Of a stretch of 64,000 nucleotides of DNA, positions 42,275-52,730 are shown one piece after another (positions within the stretch are counted from its first letter, which is position 1; each line of letters starts with the position of its first letter). Under the pieces are notes generated by a model. The model saw only the letters and a list, made by a program, of their open reading frames with translations. It ran no database searches and was not told where the DNA came from. The stretch spans positions 54,781-118,780 of the forward strand of contig NZ_JAEKJA010000027.1 in NCBI RefSeq assembly GCF_016411865.1, in the 5' to 3' direction. The stretch comes from Acuticoccus mangrovi (GTDB taxonomy: Bacteria; Pseudomonadota; Alphaproteobacteria; Rhizobiales; Amorphaceae). A program made the translations under genes and the position numbers.

Positions 42275-43813
42275 TCACCCGGTGACGATCCCCTCCCCGG
42301 CGAACAGGGATTGCTCGGGCGATGCGGTCACCCCGGCGAGATCATCGACGGTGAGCGGCGCGGCAGGGCGCGACAGGCGCGGCTGGCGCACCCAGAGAAG
42401 GCGGTGCTGCGCCCGCGTCAGCGCCACGTAGGCGAGCCGCTTCCACAGCGGCACGCCCGCCTCGGCGAGGCCGGAGCGGGCGGCGGCCCAGAGGTCCGGC
42501 GCGAACACCTGCACGTCCTCCCACTGCGAGCCCTGCGCCTTGTGGATCGTCAGCGCCGCCCCGTGCACGAACGTCGCCCCCATGTTGGCGACGAAGGGCA
42601 GAAAGGCTTCCTCCTCGTCGGGCGACTCGATGCGCACGATCGCCCGGCAGCTCACCACCGGGTCCTCGGAGCCGACCACGAACACGCGCGCGAAGCCGGC
42701 TCGCCGCCCCGGCCCGAGATAGACGGTCTGCGCCCCGCGGATGAGGCCGCGCGCCTCGAGCTCCACCCGCCGGCTCTGCATCTTCGCCGGCAACTCCAGG
42801 CCGTCGCACACCAGCGGCTCGCCCGGCAGCAGCCGGTTCGGCGGCGCGTCGAAGGCGGTGCGGAAGGCGCGGATCAGCCGCATCCGCGTCTGGTTGCGCC
42901 AGACGAGCACCGGCGAGCGAGGCATCAGCGCAGCGTCGACCCGGCCCGCCACCACCACGCGCTCGTCCCGCTCCGCCGCCTGCTCCACCAGGCGCTCGAA
43001 CTCGCCGAAGCCGAGATCGGGGTCGCCCAGCGCATGGGCGAGGTCGAGGATCGGGCTGTCGGCGGCCTGCCGATGCACCCGCGACAGGCTGACGCGCTCG
43101 CCGTCGGGCAGCGCGTCGAACACCATCGCCCCGCCCTTCACCGGGGCGAGCTGGGCCGGGTCGCCGAACAGCACCAGCGTCGGAAACAGCGTGGCGAGGT
43201 CCTCCAGATGATGCTCGCCCAGCATCGAGGCCTCGTCCACGAAGCCGATGTCGAGCGGGTCCTTGCGGGCGGTCCAGCCGGCGATGAAGTCGCTGCCGCG
43301 CATCCCCGCCATCGCGAGGGCGACCACCACCGACTTGTGGGCGGCGTAGGCGGCCTTGGCGCGCAGGAGCAGCGCCGGTTCCATCGCCGGCTCGTCGCTG
43401 CGCTCGCCCGTCAGCCACTCCACCAGATGCTGATAGTCGGGATGGAAGTTCGGCCGGTAGAGCATGCGGTGGAGCGTCGTCGCCGGCACGCCGCGCTGGC
43501 GCAGCACGCTCGCCGCCTTGTTGGTGGGCGTCACGACGGCGAGGGTGCGCCGGCCGGGCCGCGTCTTGCCCTCCTCCGGGGCGGCGATCTTGACGCCCGA
43601 CGCCTCGAGATCCTTCACCAGGCGGGCGAGCAGATGCGTCTTGCCGGAGCCGGCCTTGCCGAGCACCGCCACCTTGGCCCCCGCCCCCTCGGCGCGCCCG
43701 GCGACGCCGGCCGCAAGGTCCACCCCGCGCGCCCCGATCGCCGCCGCCACGCGCGACCAGGCCGCCGCCTGATCGTCGGAGAAGTCCACATGCGGGCAGG
43801 CGGGAAGGGTCAC
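42275..43813 (-). CDS. RecD-like superfamily 1 DNA helicase
   Basis: 512-aa ATPase. GTG 43813 is chosen because GAGGAG (43825-43830) lies 11 bases upstream; another GTG at 43846 lacks an SD. Walker A is GKAGSGKTH (Lys58), Walker B FVDEASM, motif III FGDPAQLAPVKGG, and the C-terminal UvrD_C_2-type segment has ALTIHKAQGSQW and YVALTRAQHRLLWV. This is the RecD/Pif1-like arrangement. It probably works in recombination or replication-fork repair. There is no RecB/RecC in the window. It is shorter than RecD2 and lacks that protein's long N-terminal part. Confidence 0.88.
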   Translation of the reverse strand: MTLPACPHVDFSDDQAAAWSRVAAAIGARGVDLAAGVAGRAEGAGAKVAVLGKAGSGKTHLLARLVKDLEASGVKIAAPEEGKTRPGRRTLAVVTPTNKAASVLRQRGVPATTLHRMLYRPNFHPDYQHLVEWLTGERSDEPAMEPALLLRAKAAYAAHKSVVVALAMAGMRGSDFIAGWTARKDPLDIGFVDEASMLGEHHLEDLATLFPTLVLFGDPAQLAPVKGGAMVFDALPDGERVSLSRVHRQAADSPILDLAHALGDPDLGFGEFERLVEQAAERDERVVVAGRVDAALMPRSPVLVWRNQTRMRLIRAFRTAFDAPPNRLLPGEPLVCDGLELPAKMQSRRVELEARGLIRGAQTVYLGPGRRAGFARVFVVGSEDPVVSCRAIVRIESPDEEEAFLPFVANMGATFVHGAALTIHKAQGSQWEDVQVFAPDLWAAARSGLAEAGVPLWKRLAYVALTRAQHRLLWVRQPRLSRPAAPLTVDDLAGVTASPEQSLFAGEGIVTG

Positions 43814-44005
43814 GGCGAAAGGCGCTCCTCGGCGGGTCTCCGACACTGTGCCCGCGGGTCCGTTAAGGCGGGCTCAACCCTATGGCCGAAGGGCTCGGCC
43901 ATCCAGCGCCCGCCTCTCCGTGCGGCAACTGCCACCTTGCGCCGCGTGGCGCGCCATCGCAGGAGTGGCCCGCCCGCAACCCGTTGAACGACCGAGCACC
44001 GCGCG

Positions 44006-45349
44006 ATGACCGAAGGCGTCCCCACGCCCACCCCCGCCCCGGCGGAGGAGACCGACGACGGCGGCAGCTACCTGCCGCTGATGCTGCTCGCCCCCGTCGG
44101 CGGCGCCATCGCCGGCCTCGTGTGCGCCCTCTTCCGCCTCGTCCTCACCGAGGCCGACGATTGGCGCGTCGCCACCGTCACGGGCCTCAAGGGCGACGGC
44201 TCCAACGGCCTTCTCCTCGTGGTCGGCGCGTCGGCGGCGGCCGCCGGCCTCGCCACCTGGCTCGTCCGGCGCTACGCCATCGAGGCCGGCGGCAGCGGCA
44301 TTCCTCACGTCGAAGCGGTGCTGCGCGGCGAGTTGAAGGCGTCGGGCCTCCTCCTCGTGCCGGTGAAGTTCGTCGGCGGCCTGCTCGCCATCGGCTCCGG
44401 CCTCGCCCTCGGCCGCGAGGGTCCGAGCGTGCAGATGGGCGCCACCATCTCCGAGGCGCTCGGCCGGCTCTACAATCTGAGCCGCGCCGACTGCCGCGTC
44501 CTCCTCGCCGCGGGCGCGGGCGCGGGCCTCGCCACCGCCTTCAACGCACCGATGGGAGGCGCCATCTTCGTGCTCGAGGAGCTCGTCCGCCGCTTCGAGA
44601 CCCGCATCGCCATCGCCGCGCTCGCCGCGTCCGCGTCCGCCATCATCGTCTCGCACGCGATCCTCGGCTCGGCGCCCGACTTCCGCTTCCCGGCCGTCAC
44701 CGTCCCGGAGCCCACCGACATGTGGCTCTATGTCGTGCTCGGCACGCTCGCCGGGTTCGCGGCGGTCGCCTACAACAAGGCCGTGCTCGGCGCCCTTGCC
44801 CTCAACGACAGCCTCGCCGCCGTGCCCGCCTCGGCGAAGGCGGCCGTCATCGGCGGCGTCGTCGGCGTGATCGGCTGGTACGCGCCGCGCCTCATCGGAG
44901 GCGGCGACACCCTCACCCAGAGCGCCCTCCTCGGTGAGGGGATGATCCTGTCGCTCGCCCTTCTCTTCCTCGCCCGCTTCGCCCTCGGCGCCCTCTCCTA
45001 CGCGGCGGGCACGCCGGGCGGCCTGTTCGCCCCGCTCCTGGTGCTCGGCGCCCAGCTCGGCCTCGTGGTCGGCGTCGCCTTCGACACGATGATGCCCGCC
45101 GCCGCCCTCGAGAAGGCGGGCTTCGCCGTGGTCGGCATGGCCGCCCTCTTCGCCGGCGTGGTGCGCGCTCCCCTCACCGGCATCGCCCTGGTGCTCGAGA
45201 TGACGGCGAGCGCCACCATGCTCCTGCCGGTGCTCGCCGCCTGCTTCATGGCGATGCTGGTGCCGACGGCGCTGCGCAACCCGCCGATCTACGATTCGCT
45301 CGGCCTGCGCACGGCGCGCCTCGCCGCCCGCCAGCGGGGGTCGAGGTGA
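44006..45349 (+). CDS. CLC family chloride channel / exchanger
   Basis: 447-aa membrane protein with the three CLC signatures: GSGIP (96-100), GREGP (136-140, Glu138 being the gating glutamate) and NAPMGGAIFVLEE, in which Glu192 matches the proton glutamate 203 of E. coli ClcA. Both glutamates suggest a 2Cl-/H+ exchanger rather than a passive channel. It lacks CBS domains. In E. coli ClcA supports glutamate-dependent acid resistance by balancing charge; the nearby gadB makes that role plausible here. It is divergent from the RecD-like helicase. Confidence 0.93.
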   Translation: MTEGVPTPTPAPAEETDDGGSYLPLMLLAPVGGAIAGLVCALFRLVLTEADDWRVATVTGLKGDGSNGLLLVVGASAAAAGLATWLVRRYAIEAGGSGIPHVEAVLRGELKASGLLLVPVKFVGGLLAIGSGLALGREGPSVQMGATISEALGRLYNLSRADCRVLLAAGAGAGLATAFNAPMGGAIFVLEELVRRFETRIAIAALAASASAIIVSHAILGSAPDFRFPAVTVPEPTDMWLYVVLGTLAGFAAVAYNKAVLGALALNDSLAAVPASAKAAVIGGVVGVIGWYAPRLIGGGDTLTQSALLGEGMILSLALLFLARFALGALSYAAGTPGGLFAPLLVLGAQLGLVVGVAFDTMMPAAALEKAGFAVVGMAALFAGVVRAPLTGIALVLEMTASATMLLPVLAACFMAMLVPTALRNPPIYDSLGLRTARLAARQRGSR

Positions 45350-45352
45350 GGC

Positions 45353-46129
45353 TCAGTCGGTCGGGCAGAGATAGGCGGCCGTCATGCCGCCGTCGACGGA
45401 GAGCGCCTGGCCGGTGATGTAGCTCGCCTCGTCGCTGCACAGATAGGCCGCGGCGTCGGCGATCTCGGAGGGCTCGGCGAGGCGGCCCATGGGCATGTGA
45501 GCGCGGCGGAAGGCGAAGCCTGCGGCGTCCTTCACGATCGCCTCGCCCATCGCGGTGCGGGTCACGCCAGGGAGCAGCGCGTTGGCGCGAATGCCCTGCC
45601 GCGCGTAGGCGACGGCGATCTCCCGCGTCATCGCCACGACGCCCCCCTTGGAAGCGGTGTAGGCGATCTGCGAGGGCGTCGAGCCCATCAGCGCCACGAT
45701 GGAGGCGGTGTTGAGGATCACCCCGCCGCCGCGCGCGACGAGCGCCGGCACCTCGAGCTGGCAGGCGAGGAACACGCCGGTGAGGTTCACCGCCATCGTC
45801 TTCGCCCAGGCCTCGAGCGGCGTCGTCGCGATGTCGCCGTCCGCCGGATGGACGATGCCGGCGTTGTTGAAATAGACGTCCGCCCCGCCGAGGCGCGCGT
45901 CCACCGCCGCGATCATCGCCGCGAGGCTGTCGGCGGAGGCGACGTCGACGCCGACGGCGATCGCCTCGCCGCCGGCGGCCGCGATCGCCGCCGCCGTCCG
46001 CTCCGCCGCGGCGAGGGCGATGTCGGCGCACGCCACCCGCGCCCCGTTCCTCGCGAAGGTCAGCGCCGCCGCCTCGCCGATGCCGTTGCCGGCGCCGGTG
46101 ACGACGGCCGTCTTGCCGCCGAGCCGCAT
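45353..46129 (-). CDS. SDR family oxidoreductase
   Basis: 258-aa classical short-chain dehydrogenase: cofactor motif TGAGNGIG (about 12-19), NNAG, catalytic Ser in TASI, YTASK (Tyr-x3-Lys), and the PGV segment after it. It ends the Liv operon, one base after livM, so it probably acts on the transported compound. A dehydrogenase in a Liv cluster commonly belongs to amino-acid or aromatic breakdown. Convergent with the CLC gene, with 3 bases between. The substrate cannot be read from sequence. Confidence 0.92.
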   Translation of the reverse strand: MRLGGKTAVVTGAGNGIGEAAALTFARNGARVACADIALAAAERTAAAIAAAGGEAIAVGVDVASADSLAAMIAAVDARLGGADVYFNNAGIVHPADGDIATTPLEAWAKTMAVNLTGVFLACQLEVPALVARGGGVILNTASIVALMGSTPSQIAYTASKGGVVAMTREIAVAYARQGIRANALLPGVTRTAMGEAIVKDAAGFAFRRAHMPMGRLAEPSEIADAAAYLCSDEASYITGQALSVDGGMTAAYLCPTD

Positions 46130-46130
46130 C

Positions 46131-47195
46131 TCAGCGCTCGTCGAGCGCGGCGGCCGGCGCCTTGTCGCGCCGCAGCCTGCGGGTCATGTCGTCCCAGATG
46201 TCCTCGAACTCCTCGCCCGCGAGGATCCCTTCCCGCCGGAACGCCATCACCAGCACGATCACCGCGCCGAGGAAGAAGCCCGTGAGCCCGAACATCTCCG
46301 GAAAGTCGATGCCGAGGAGGACCGGCCCGCTCTCCAGCGTGCGCGTGATCTCCGAGCCGAGCGCGATGACGATCGTGCCGCACACCGCCCCGGACACGCT
46401 GCGCATGCCGCCCAGAAGCAGCATCGCCATCATCAGGAAGGTCTGGTTGAAGTAGAACGAGGTGGGCGCGATCGTGCCGAGATTGGTGGCGAGGAGCACG
46501 CCGCCCGCCCCCACCACGATGCCCGACAGCGTCCAGGCGATGAGCCGCAGCCGGTCCACCGGCACCCCCATCGCCTTCGCCGCCAGCATGTTGTCGGACG
46601 AGGCGCGAAGCTGCACCCCGTACTTGGAGTCGCGGAACAGCTTGGCGACGAACACCGCGATGATCGACGCCCCGAGCCCCCACCACAGATTGGAGATGAT
46701 GGGGATGCCGTAGAACGCCCGCGGTCCGCGGAAGAGCTCGATCCAGTTGGTGAACACCACGTGCACGATCACCAGGAAGGCGAGCGTGCCGATCTCCGCC
46801 CCGACGCCCTTCAGCCGGCTGATCGCGAGGCCGACCACGTAGGCGACCACGCCCGTCACCAACAGCGCCAGGATGATCGAGGGAATCGGGCCGAGCACCA
46901 CCTGGTCGAGGTTGAACGGCGCGTCGGGGATCAGCGTGCGCTTCAGCATCAGCGGCGTCATGAGGATCGCCACCGTGTAGGCGGCGATCCCCGAGAAGGC
47001 GGCGTGGCCGAAGCTCGCGGTGCCGGAGTTGCCCATGAAGATCTGCAGCCCCACCACCATGGTGAGGTTGATGAAGAACACGTAGCCGACGCGGATCTGG
47101 TAGGGCTGGCCGTAGCGCATCACCAGGATGGCGATGGCGACGAGGATCGCCGCCGGGATCAGCGTGCGCAAAAGGGTCTGGCGGACGAGATCCAT
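46131..47195 (-). CDS. livM: branched-chain amino acid-type ABC permease (LivM)
   Basis: 354-aa permease with about ten helices. ATG 47195 shares one base with the livH stop (TAATG), giving coupled translation. The open frame continues far upstream, but that is a shadow of livH. Motifs: FGHAAFSGIAAYT, GLAISRLKGVGAEIGTLAFLV, and the EAA-type loop with GVPVDRLRLIAWTLSG. A C-terminal hydrophilic extension of about 30 residues (EEFEDIWDDMTRRLRRDKAP) is longer than in many LivM proteins. It works with LivHGFK to import branched-chain amino acids or similar substrates. Confidence 0.93.
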   Translation of the reverse strand: MDLVRQTLLRTLIPAAILVAIAILVMRYGQPYQIRVGYVFFINLTMVVGLQIFMGNSGTASFGHAAFSGIAAYTVAILMTPLMLKRTLIPDAPFNLDQVVLGPIPSIILALLVTGVVAYVVGLAISRLKGVGAEIGTLAFLVIVHVVFTNWIELFRGPRAFYGIPIISNLWWGLGASIIAVFVAKLFRDSKYGVQLRASSDNMLAAKAMGVPVDRLRLIAWTLSGIVVGAGGVLLATNLGTIAPTSFYFNQTFLMMAMLLLGGMRSVSGAVCGTIVIALGSEITRTLESGPVLLGIDFPEMFGLTGFFLGAVIVLVMAFRREGILAGEEFEDIWDDMTRRLRRDKAPAAALDER

Positions 47196-48091
47196 TATTC
47201 CTTGTCTCCGAGTTCGGCGCGGGTGCCGAGGAGGCCGGTGGGCCGCCAGATGAGCGCGGCGCCGACGAGCAGGAAGACGATGGCGTCGCGGAAGCCGGCG
47301 ACGTCGGACGGCAAGGTGGCCTGGAGCACCACCTCCAGGATGCCGAGGACGAGCCCGCCCGCCGCCGCGCCGAGGAGCGAGCCGAAGCCGCCGAGGACGC
47401 AGGCGACGAACGCCTTCAACACCGGGGTGAAGCCCATCAGCGGGTCGACCGCGCCGCGGCGGGCGAGGATGAACACCGCCGCGAGCCCGGCGAGGAAGCC
47501 CGACACCGCGAAGGCGCCGAGGATCACCCGGTTCGCCTGGATGCCCATCAGGCGCACCACGGTGAAGTCCTTCGCCGCCGCGCGCATCGCGAGGCCGAGA
47601 TTGGTGCGGGTCAGGAGGAGCACCAGGCCGGCGACGGCGCACACCGTGGCGCCGGTCTCGAGGATCTGCACCACCGGCAGGTTGAAGCCGCCGAAGCTCA
47701 TCGTCCCCTGCATCCAGGAGGGCACCGGCACCGGCTTGGGCCGCGTCGCGACGAAGATCACCAGCGCGTTCTGGATCACGATCGACACGCCGAAGGCCGT
47801 CAGAAGCCCCGTCGTGGCGGGGGCGTTGCGCACCGGGCGGAAGGCGATGCGCTCGAACAGCATCGCCGCCACCACCGCTGTCAGGACGCAGATCGGCAGG
47901 AGGAGCACGGGGTTGCCGACGAACGTCGCCGCCGCGAAGAACATCGCATAGCCGCCGAGGGTGATTAGCTCGCCGTGGGCGAAGTTCACGAGGTTCATGA
48001 TCGAGAAGACGATCGCGAGCCCCAGCGCCAGGAGCGCATACTCGCCGCCGACGCTGAGCGCGTTGATCGCCTGCTGGATGACGTATTCCAT
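47195..48091 (-). CDS. livH: branched-chain amino acid-type ABC permease (LivH)
   Basis: 298-aa permease with about eight helices. Typical LivH features: INALSVGGEYALLALGLAIVFSIMNLVNFAHGE near the N-terminus, and GGFGSLLGAAAGGLVLGILE in the C-terminal half. It follows livF by 32 bases and overlaps livM by one. With LivM it forms the membrane pore. The cluster's binding protein and two ATPases are all present, so the transporter is complete. Confidence 0.94.
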   Translation of the reverse strand: MEYVIQQAINALSVGGEYALLALGLAIVFSIMNLVNFAHGELITLGGYAMFFAAATFVGNPVLLLPICVLTAVVAAMLFERIAFRPVRNAPATTGLLTAFGVSIVIQNALVIFVATRPKPVPVPSWMQGTMSFGGFNLPVVQILETGATVCAVAGLVLLLTRTNLGLAMRAAAKDFTVVRLMGIQANRVILGAFAVSGFLAGLAAVFILARRGAVDPLMGFTPVLKAFVACVLGGFGSLLGAAAGGLVLGILEVVLQATLPSDVAGFRDAIVFLLVGAALIWRPTGLLGTRAELGDKE

Positions 48092-48123
48092 CTCTATGCC
48101 TTGTTCGGAAGCGACCCGCGGCC

Positions 48124-48837
<714 letters not shown>

Positions 48838-50013
48838 TCAGGGCGCCGGGATGTAGTCGGGCATCACCTTCTTGATGAGGGTGAACTTGCCGTCCTTGAT
48901 CTCGACCATCGCCATGTTGCGCAGGGGCACGCCGCCGCGGTCCTTGTAGGTGATGGAATCGGTGGTGATGCCTTCGAGATCGGCGATTTCCTTGATGGCG
49001 TCGTTGATCGCCGAGGGCTCGGCCGAGCCCGCCGCCTCGATGGCGGTGGCGATGATCGTCACGGAATCGCCGGCGAGGCCGAAGAAGATGTTCTCGATCT
49101 GATAGCCGCGCGCCTTGCAGTCGGCGTAGAACTCGGCGAGCGCCGATCCCTCGGTCGGGAAGCCGTGGGTGGTGAACTTCACGAGCTCGGCGCCCGCGCC
49201 GCCGATGTCGATGACGCCCGGATCGTCGAGCCCGTCGGTGCCGAAGATCGGGATCTCGAGGCCCGCCGCCTGCATCTGGCGCGGGAACACGCCCGCTTCG
49301 GGCACGATGAAGGCGCCGAACACCACATCGGGCTTCGGATCCATGTTCTGGATCTCGGCGACCTGGGCCGAATAGTCGGAGAGGCCGGAGTTGTAGTTGA
49401 TCTTGCCGAGCACTTTGCCGCCGAGATGCTCGAAGGCGTCACCGAAATATTCCGGCGTCACCAGCGAGTAGGAGCCGACGTCGTGGGAGACCATCAGCAC
49501 GGTGGTCTTGTAGCCCATGTCGATGGCGAGCTGGGCGGCGGCCGCCGCCGCGGCGTTGTCGCCGTAGGGGACCAGATAGGCGTTCATCGGCATCGCCATC
49601 GGGAAGGCGGGCTGGGTCGAGGCGACGGTCAGCACCGGGGTGCCCGTCGGCATCGCCAGCGCGGCGATGGGGATCGACATGTCGTCCGTCGGCGGCGACA
49701 GGATGGCGGAGACGCCGAGGTCGAGAAGCTCCTGACCGGCGGTCGCCGACAGCGCGCTGTCGGACTTCATGTCGCGCAGCTCAAGGCGGAGCTTGCGGCC
49801 GCCGAGGAGTCCGCCCGCCTCGTTGATCTGATCGATGCGGCAGCGCACTCCGTCGGGGCTGTCGTAGGGGGCCAGCGCGCCGGTGACGGCGGCGGCGTAG
49901 CCGATGACGATGTCGTCGTCCTGTGCCAGCGCGGGTGCGGCGGCCGACAGCGCCATCGCCGAGGCGGCGAGCACCGCGACGGCCCCGCGGCGGGTCCTCG
50001 TCATGTCGTTCAT
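48838..50013 (-). CDS. livK: ABC transporter substrate-binding protein (LivK type)
   Basis: 391-aa periplasmic protein. ATG 50013 is chosen because AGGGA lies 9 bases upstream; ATG 50022 is too close and ATG 50004 too far. A signal peptide (about 1-31, cut after ALA) precedes IVIGYAAAVTGALAPYDSP, the usual opening of type I binding proteins, and NEAGGLLGGRKLRLELRD. It captures the substrate for LivHMGF. Such proteins bind branched-chain amino acids, amides, urea or aromatic acids; specificity is not visible. Confidence 0.93.
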   Translation of the reverse strand: MNDMTRTRRGAVAVLAASAMALSAAAPALAQDDDIVIGYAAAVTGALAPYDSPDGVRCRIDQINEAGGLLGGRKLRLELRDMKSDSALSATAGQELLDLGVSAILSPPTDDMSIPIAALAMPTGTPVLTVASTQPAFPMAMPMNAYLVPYGDNAAAAAAAQLAIDMGYKTTVLMVSHDVGSYSLVTPEYFGDAFEHLGGKVLGKINYNSGLSDYSAQVAEIQNMDPKPDVVFGAFIVPEAGVFPRQMQAAGLEIPIFGTDGLDDPGVIDIGGAGAELVKFTTHGFPTEGSALAEFYADCKARGYQIENIFFGLAGDSVTIIATAIEAAGSAEPSAINDAIKEIADLEGITTDSITYKDRGGVPLRNMAMVEIKDGKFTLIKKVMPDYIPAP

Positions 50014-50112
50014 GATGTCCATTCCCTCTCTCGCGATGGGTCCCGCCGCCGTCATGCCGTTGGCAGCCGCGCGGGGGTCGCCCCCCACCGCGGCCCGGGC
50101 CGGACCGGTTGT
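50014..50112 (-). other. livG-livK gap with stem-loop
   Basis: The 99-base gap contains a GC hairpin, GGGGG (50073-50077) with CCCCC (50081-50085) and a 3-base loop. Such hairpins between an ATPase gene and a binding-protein gene commonly protect mRNA and raise binding-protein levels. No T-tract follows. Confidence 0.35.
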
Positions 50113-50934
<822 letters not shown>

Positions 50935-50941
50935 ACCAGCA

Positions 50942-50960
50942 TGGTCTACAAATCAGACCA
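50942..50960. promoter_or_regulatory. 19-bp operator-like dyad near livG
   Basis: TGGTCT (50942-50947), 7 bases, AGACCA (50955-50960): a perfect inverted repeat 8 bases upstream of the livG start. Its layout equals that of the dyad at 51321-51339. TGGT...ACCA ends are common in GntR-type operators. Confidence 0.55.
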
Positions 50961-51320
50961 AATTGCCGTCACTTGTCAACCGCGCCCATCGCGACCCGGC
51001 CGCCTCCACAGACAGCCCGACGCTTGGCCAATCTGGTCGATATATCAATGAACTCATAGCACTACACTAAAACTCGACACATTCGTACGCCGCAACGTGC
51101 CCGGTAATTCGGACCGGTTCGGCGTGCGGGCGGAGACGCGACGTCACCGCCTCGATCGCACGCCGATTGACCTGCCGAGGCCATGCAAAATAGCAGCCAA
51201 TCGCCCGCAGGGCATGTCGATTTCATCGCAAAAACTCGCGATTTCAATATCTTAGCCGCGAGCGCGAAAGTGCTGCCTCCCGCCGCCGGCGCGAGTGATG
51301 GATTGACAGTGGCCGACAAT

Positions 51321-51339
51321 TGGTCTGTCCTTCAAACCA
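51321..51339. promoter_or_regulatory. 19-bp operator-like dyad near the aminotransferase gene
   Basis: TGGTCT (51321-51326), 7 bases, AAACCA (51334-51339): same spacing as the livG-side dyad with one arm mismatch. It starts 12 bases after TTGACA (51303-51308), where a -10 would lie, suggesting repression. It ends 45 bases before ATG 51385. Confidence 0.5.
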
Positions 51340-51384
51340 ATGATCCGGACCGGATCAGGCCTCCCGCAATCACGGAGCCCGTCG

Positions 51385-52728
51385 ATGCTCAGCAACAGCC
51401 TGGCACAGAGCGCCCTCGACCACTGCATCTTCCCGATGATCGATGCCGCCGAGGTCCACCGCACCGGGCCGATGGTGTTCCTGGAAGGCAAGGGCCTCTC
51501 CCTCACCACCGCCGAGGGCAAGACCATCAAGGACATGATCTCCTCCCACACCCGCGCCAACTCGCTCGGCTACGGCAACACGGAGATCGCCGAGGCCTAC
51601 GCCACCCAGGCGGCCAAGATGCACTATGGCGGCACCGCCAACTTCACCTCCGAGCCGATGATCCGCCTCGCCGAGACGATCGCCGATCTCGCCCCCGGCG
51701 ACCTCTCGCGCGTCTTCTTCGTGAGCGGCGGATCGGAAGCGGTGGAGTCGGCCCTCAAGATCGCCAAGCAGTACCAGCAGGGCAGCGGCAACAAGCCCAA
51801 GGCCTACAAGGTCATCTCCCGCTGGAACGCCTATCACGGCGCCACCATGGGGGCGCTCTCGGTCACCGACTGGCTCTCCGTCGCCGACGTCTCCGACCCG
51901 CGCGTGCCGGGCGCGAGCTTCATCCCGAACCCGCAGTGCTACCGCAACGAGTTCGGCATGGACCCCGACGCCTATTTCGATCTCTGCGCCGACTATCTGG
52001 AAGCCCAGATCAAGTTCGAGGACCCCGACCTCGTCGCCGCCTTCATCGCCGAGCCCGTGATGCAGGCGAACGGCGTGCAGATCGCCCCCAAGCGCTATTT
52101 CGAGCGGGTGCGCGAGATCTGCACCAAATACGGCGTCCTCCTCATCATCGACGAGGTGATCTGCGGCTTCGGGCGCACCGGCAAGTGGTTCGCCAACCGC
52201 CACTATGATGTCGAGCCCGACATCATGACGACGGCGAAGGCGCTGACCGCGGGCTACGCCCCGATGGGCGCGGTGGTGACGACGCCGGCGATCGCCGACG
52301 CCATCGCCCACTTCCGCCACGTGCACACCTTCTCCGGCCACGCCGCCTGTGCCGCGGCCGCGCTCGCCGTCATCGCCATCAAGCAGCGCGAGGGGCTCGT
52401 CGACAAGGCGCTCGCCAACGGCGTCTATTTCCAGGACGCGCTGAAGAAGACAATTCTGCCGCTGCCGATCGTCGGCGACGTGCGCGGGCTCGGCCACTGG
52501 CACGCCGTCGACTTCACCACCGACAAGGCGACCAAGGCCGCCTTCGCCGACGGCACGGTGAAGGCCGTCGCCGACCGCATGTTCGAGCTCGGCGTGCTCG
52601 TCGGCATCGCCGGCACCGCGATCGAGATCGCCCCGCCGCTGATCGCCACTCCCGCCGACATCGACGAGACGGTGGCGGTGATGGAAACCGCCATCAACGA
52701 CGTCGTCGCCCGCCGGAATCTCGCCTGA
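51385..52728 (+). CDS. class III aminotransferase
   Basis: 447-aa PLP enzyme. ATG 51385 has GGAG at 7 bases; ATG 51340 immediately follows the operator-like dyad and has no SD. PLP Lys285 is in TTAKALTAGYAPMGAV; GGSEAVESALKIAK and DEVICGFGRTGKWF (the PLP-ring Asp) are present. It transfers an amino group between an omega-amine or amino acid and a keto acid. Known relatives act on taurine, beta-alanine, GABA or polyamines. It begins an operon of four genes, apparently for using the compound imported by the divergent Liv transporter. Confidence 0.93.
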   Translation: MLSNSLAQSALDHCIFPMIDAAEVHRTGPMVFLEGKGLSLTTAEGKTIKDMISSHTRANSLGYGNTEIAEAYATQAAKMHYGGTANFTSEPMIRLAETIADLAPGDLSRVFFVSGGSEAVESALKIAKQYQQGSGNKPKAYKVISRWNAYHGATMGALSVTDWLSVADVSDPRVPGASFIPNPQCYRNEFGMDPDAYFDLCADYLEAQIKFEDPDLVAAFIAEPVMQANGVQIAPKRYFERVREICTKYGVLLIIDEVICGFGRTGKWFANRHYDVEPDIMTTAKALTAGYAPMGAVVTTPAIADAIAHFRHVHTFSGHAACAAAALAVIAIKQREGLVDKALANGVYFQDALKKTILPLPIVGDVRGLGHWHAVDFTTDKATKAAFADGTVKAVADRMFELGVLVGIAGTAIEIAPPLIATPADIDETVAVMETAINDVVARRNLA

Positions 52729-52730
52729 CG

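Larger units (their letters stand above)
50935..51384. promoter_or_regulatory. divergent regulatory region between livG and the aminotransferase operon
   Basis: 450 bases with no gene. It contains two similar 19-bp dyads (given separately) and a TTGACA (51303-51308) upstream of the aminotransferase gene; no clear -10 was found for it. The middle (about 50990-51260) includes AT-rich patches but no other structure I can name. It is likely the shared control region for both operons. Confidence 0.55.

Noticed and set aside
51340..51384. An earlier ATG for the aminotransferase
   Set aside because: It directly abuts the operator-like dyad and lacks an SD; ATG 51385 has GGAG at the right distance.
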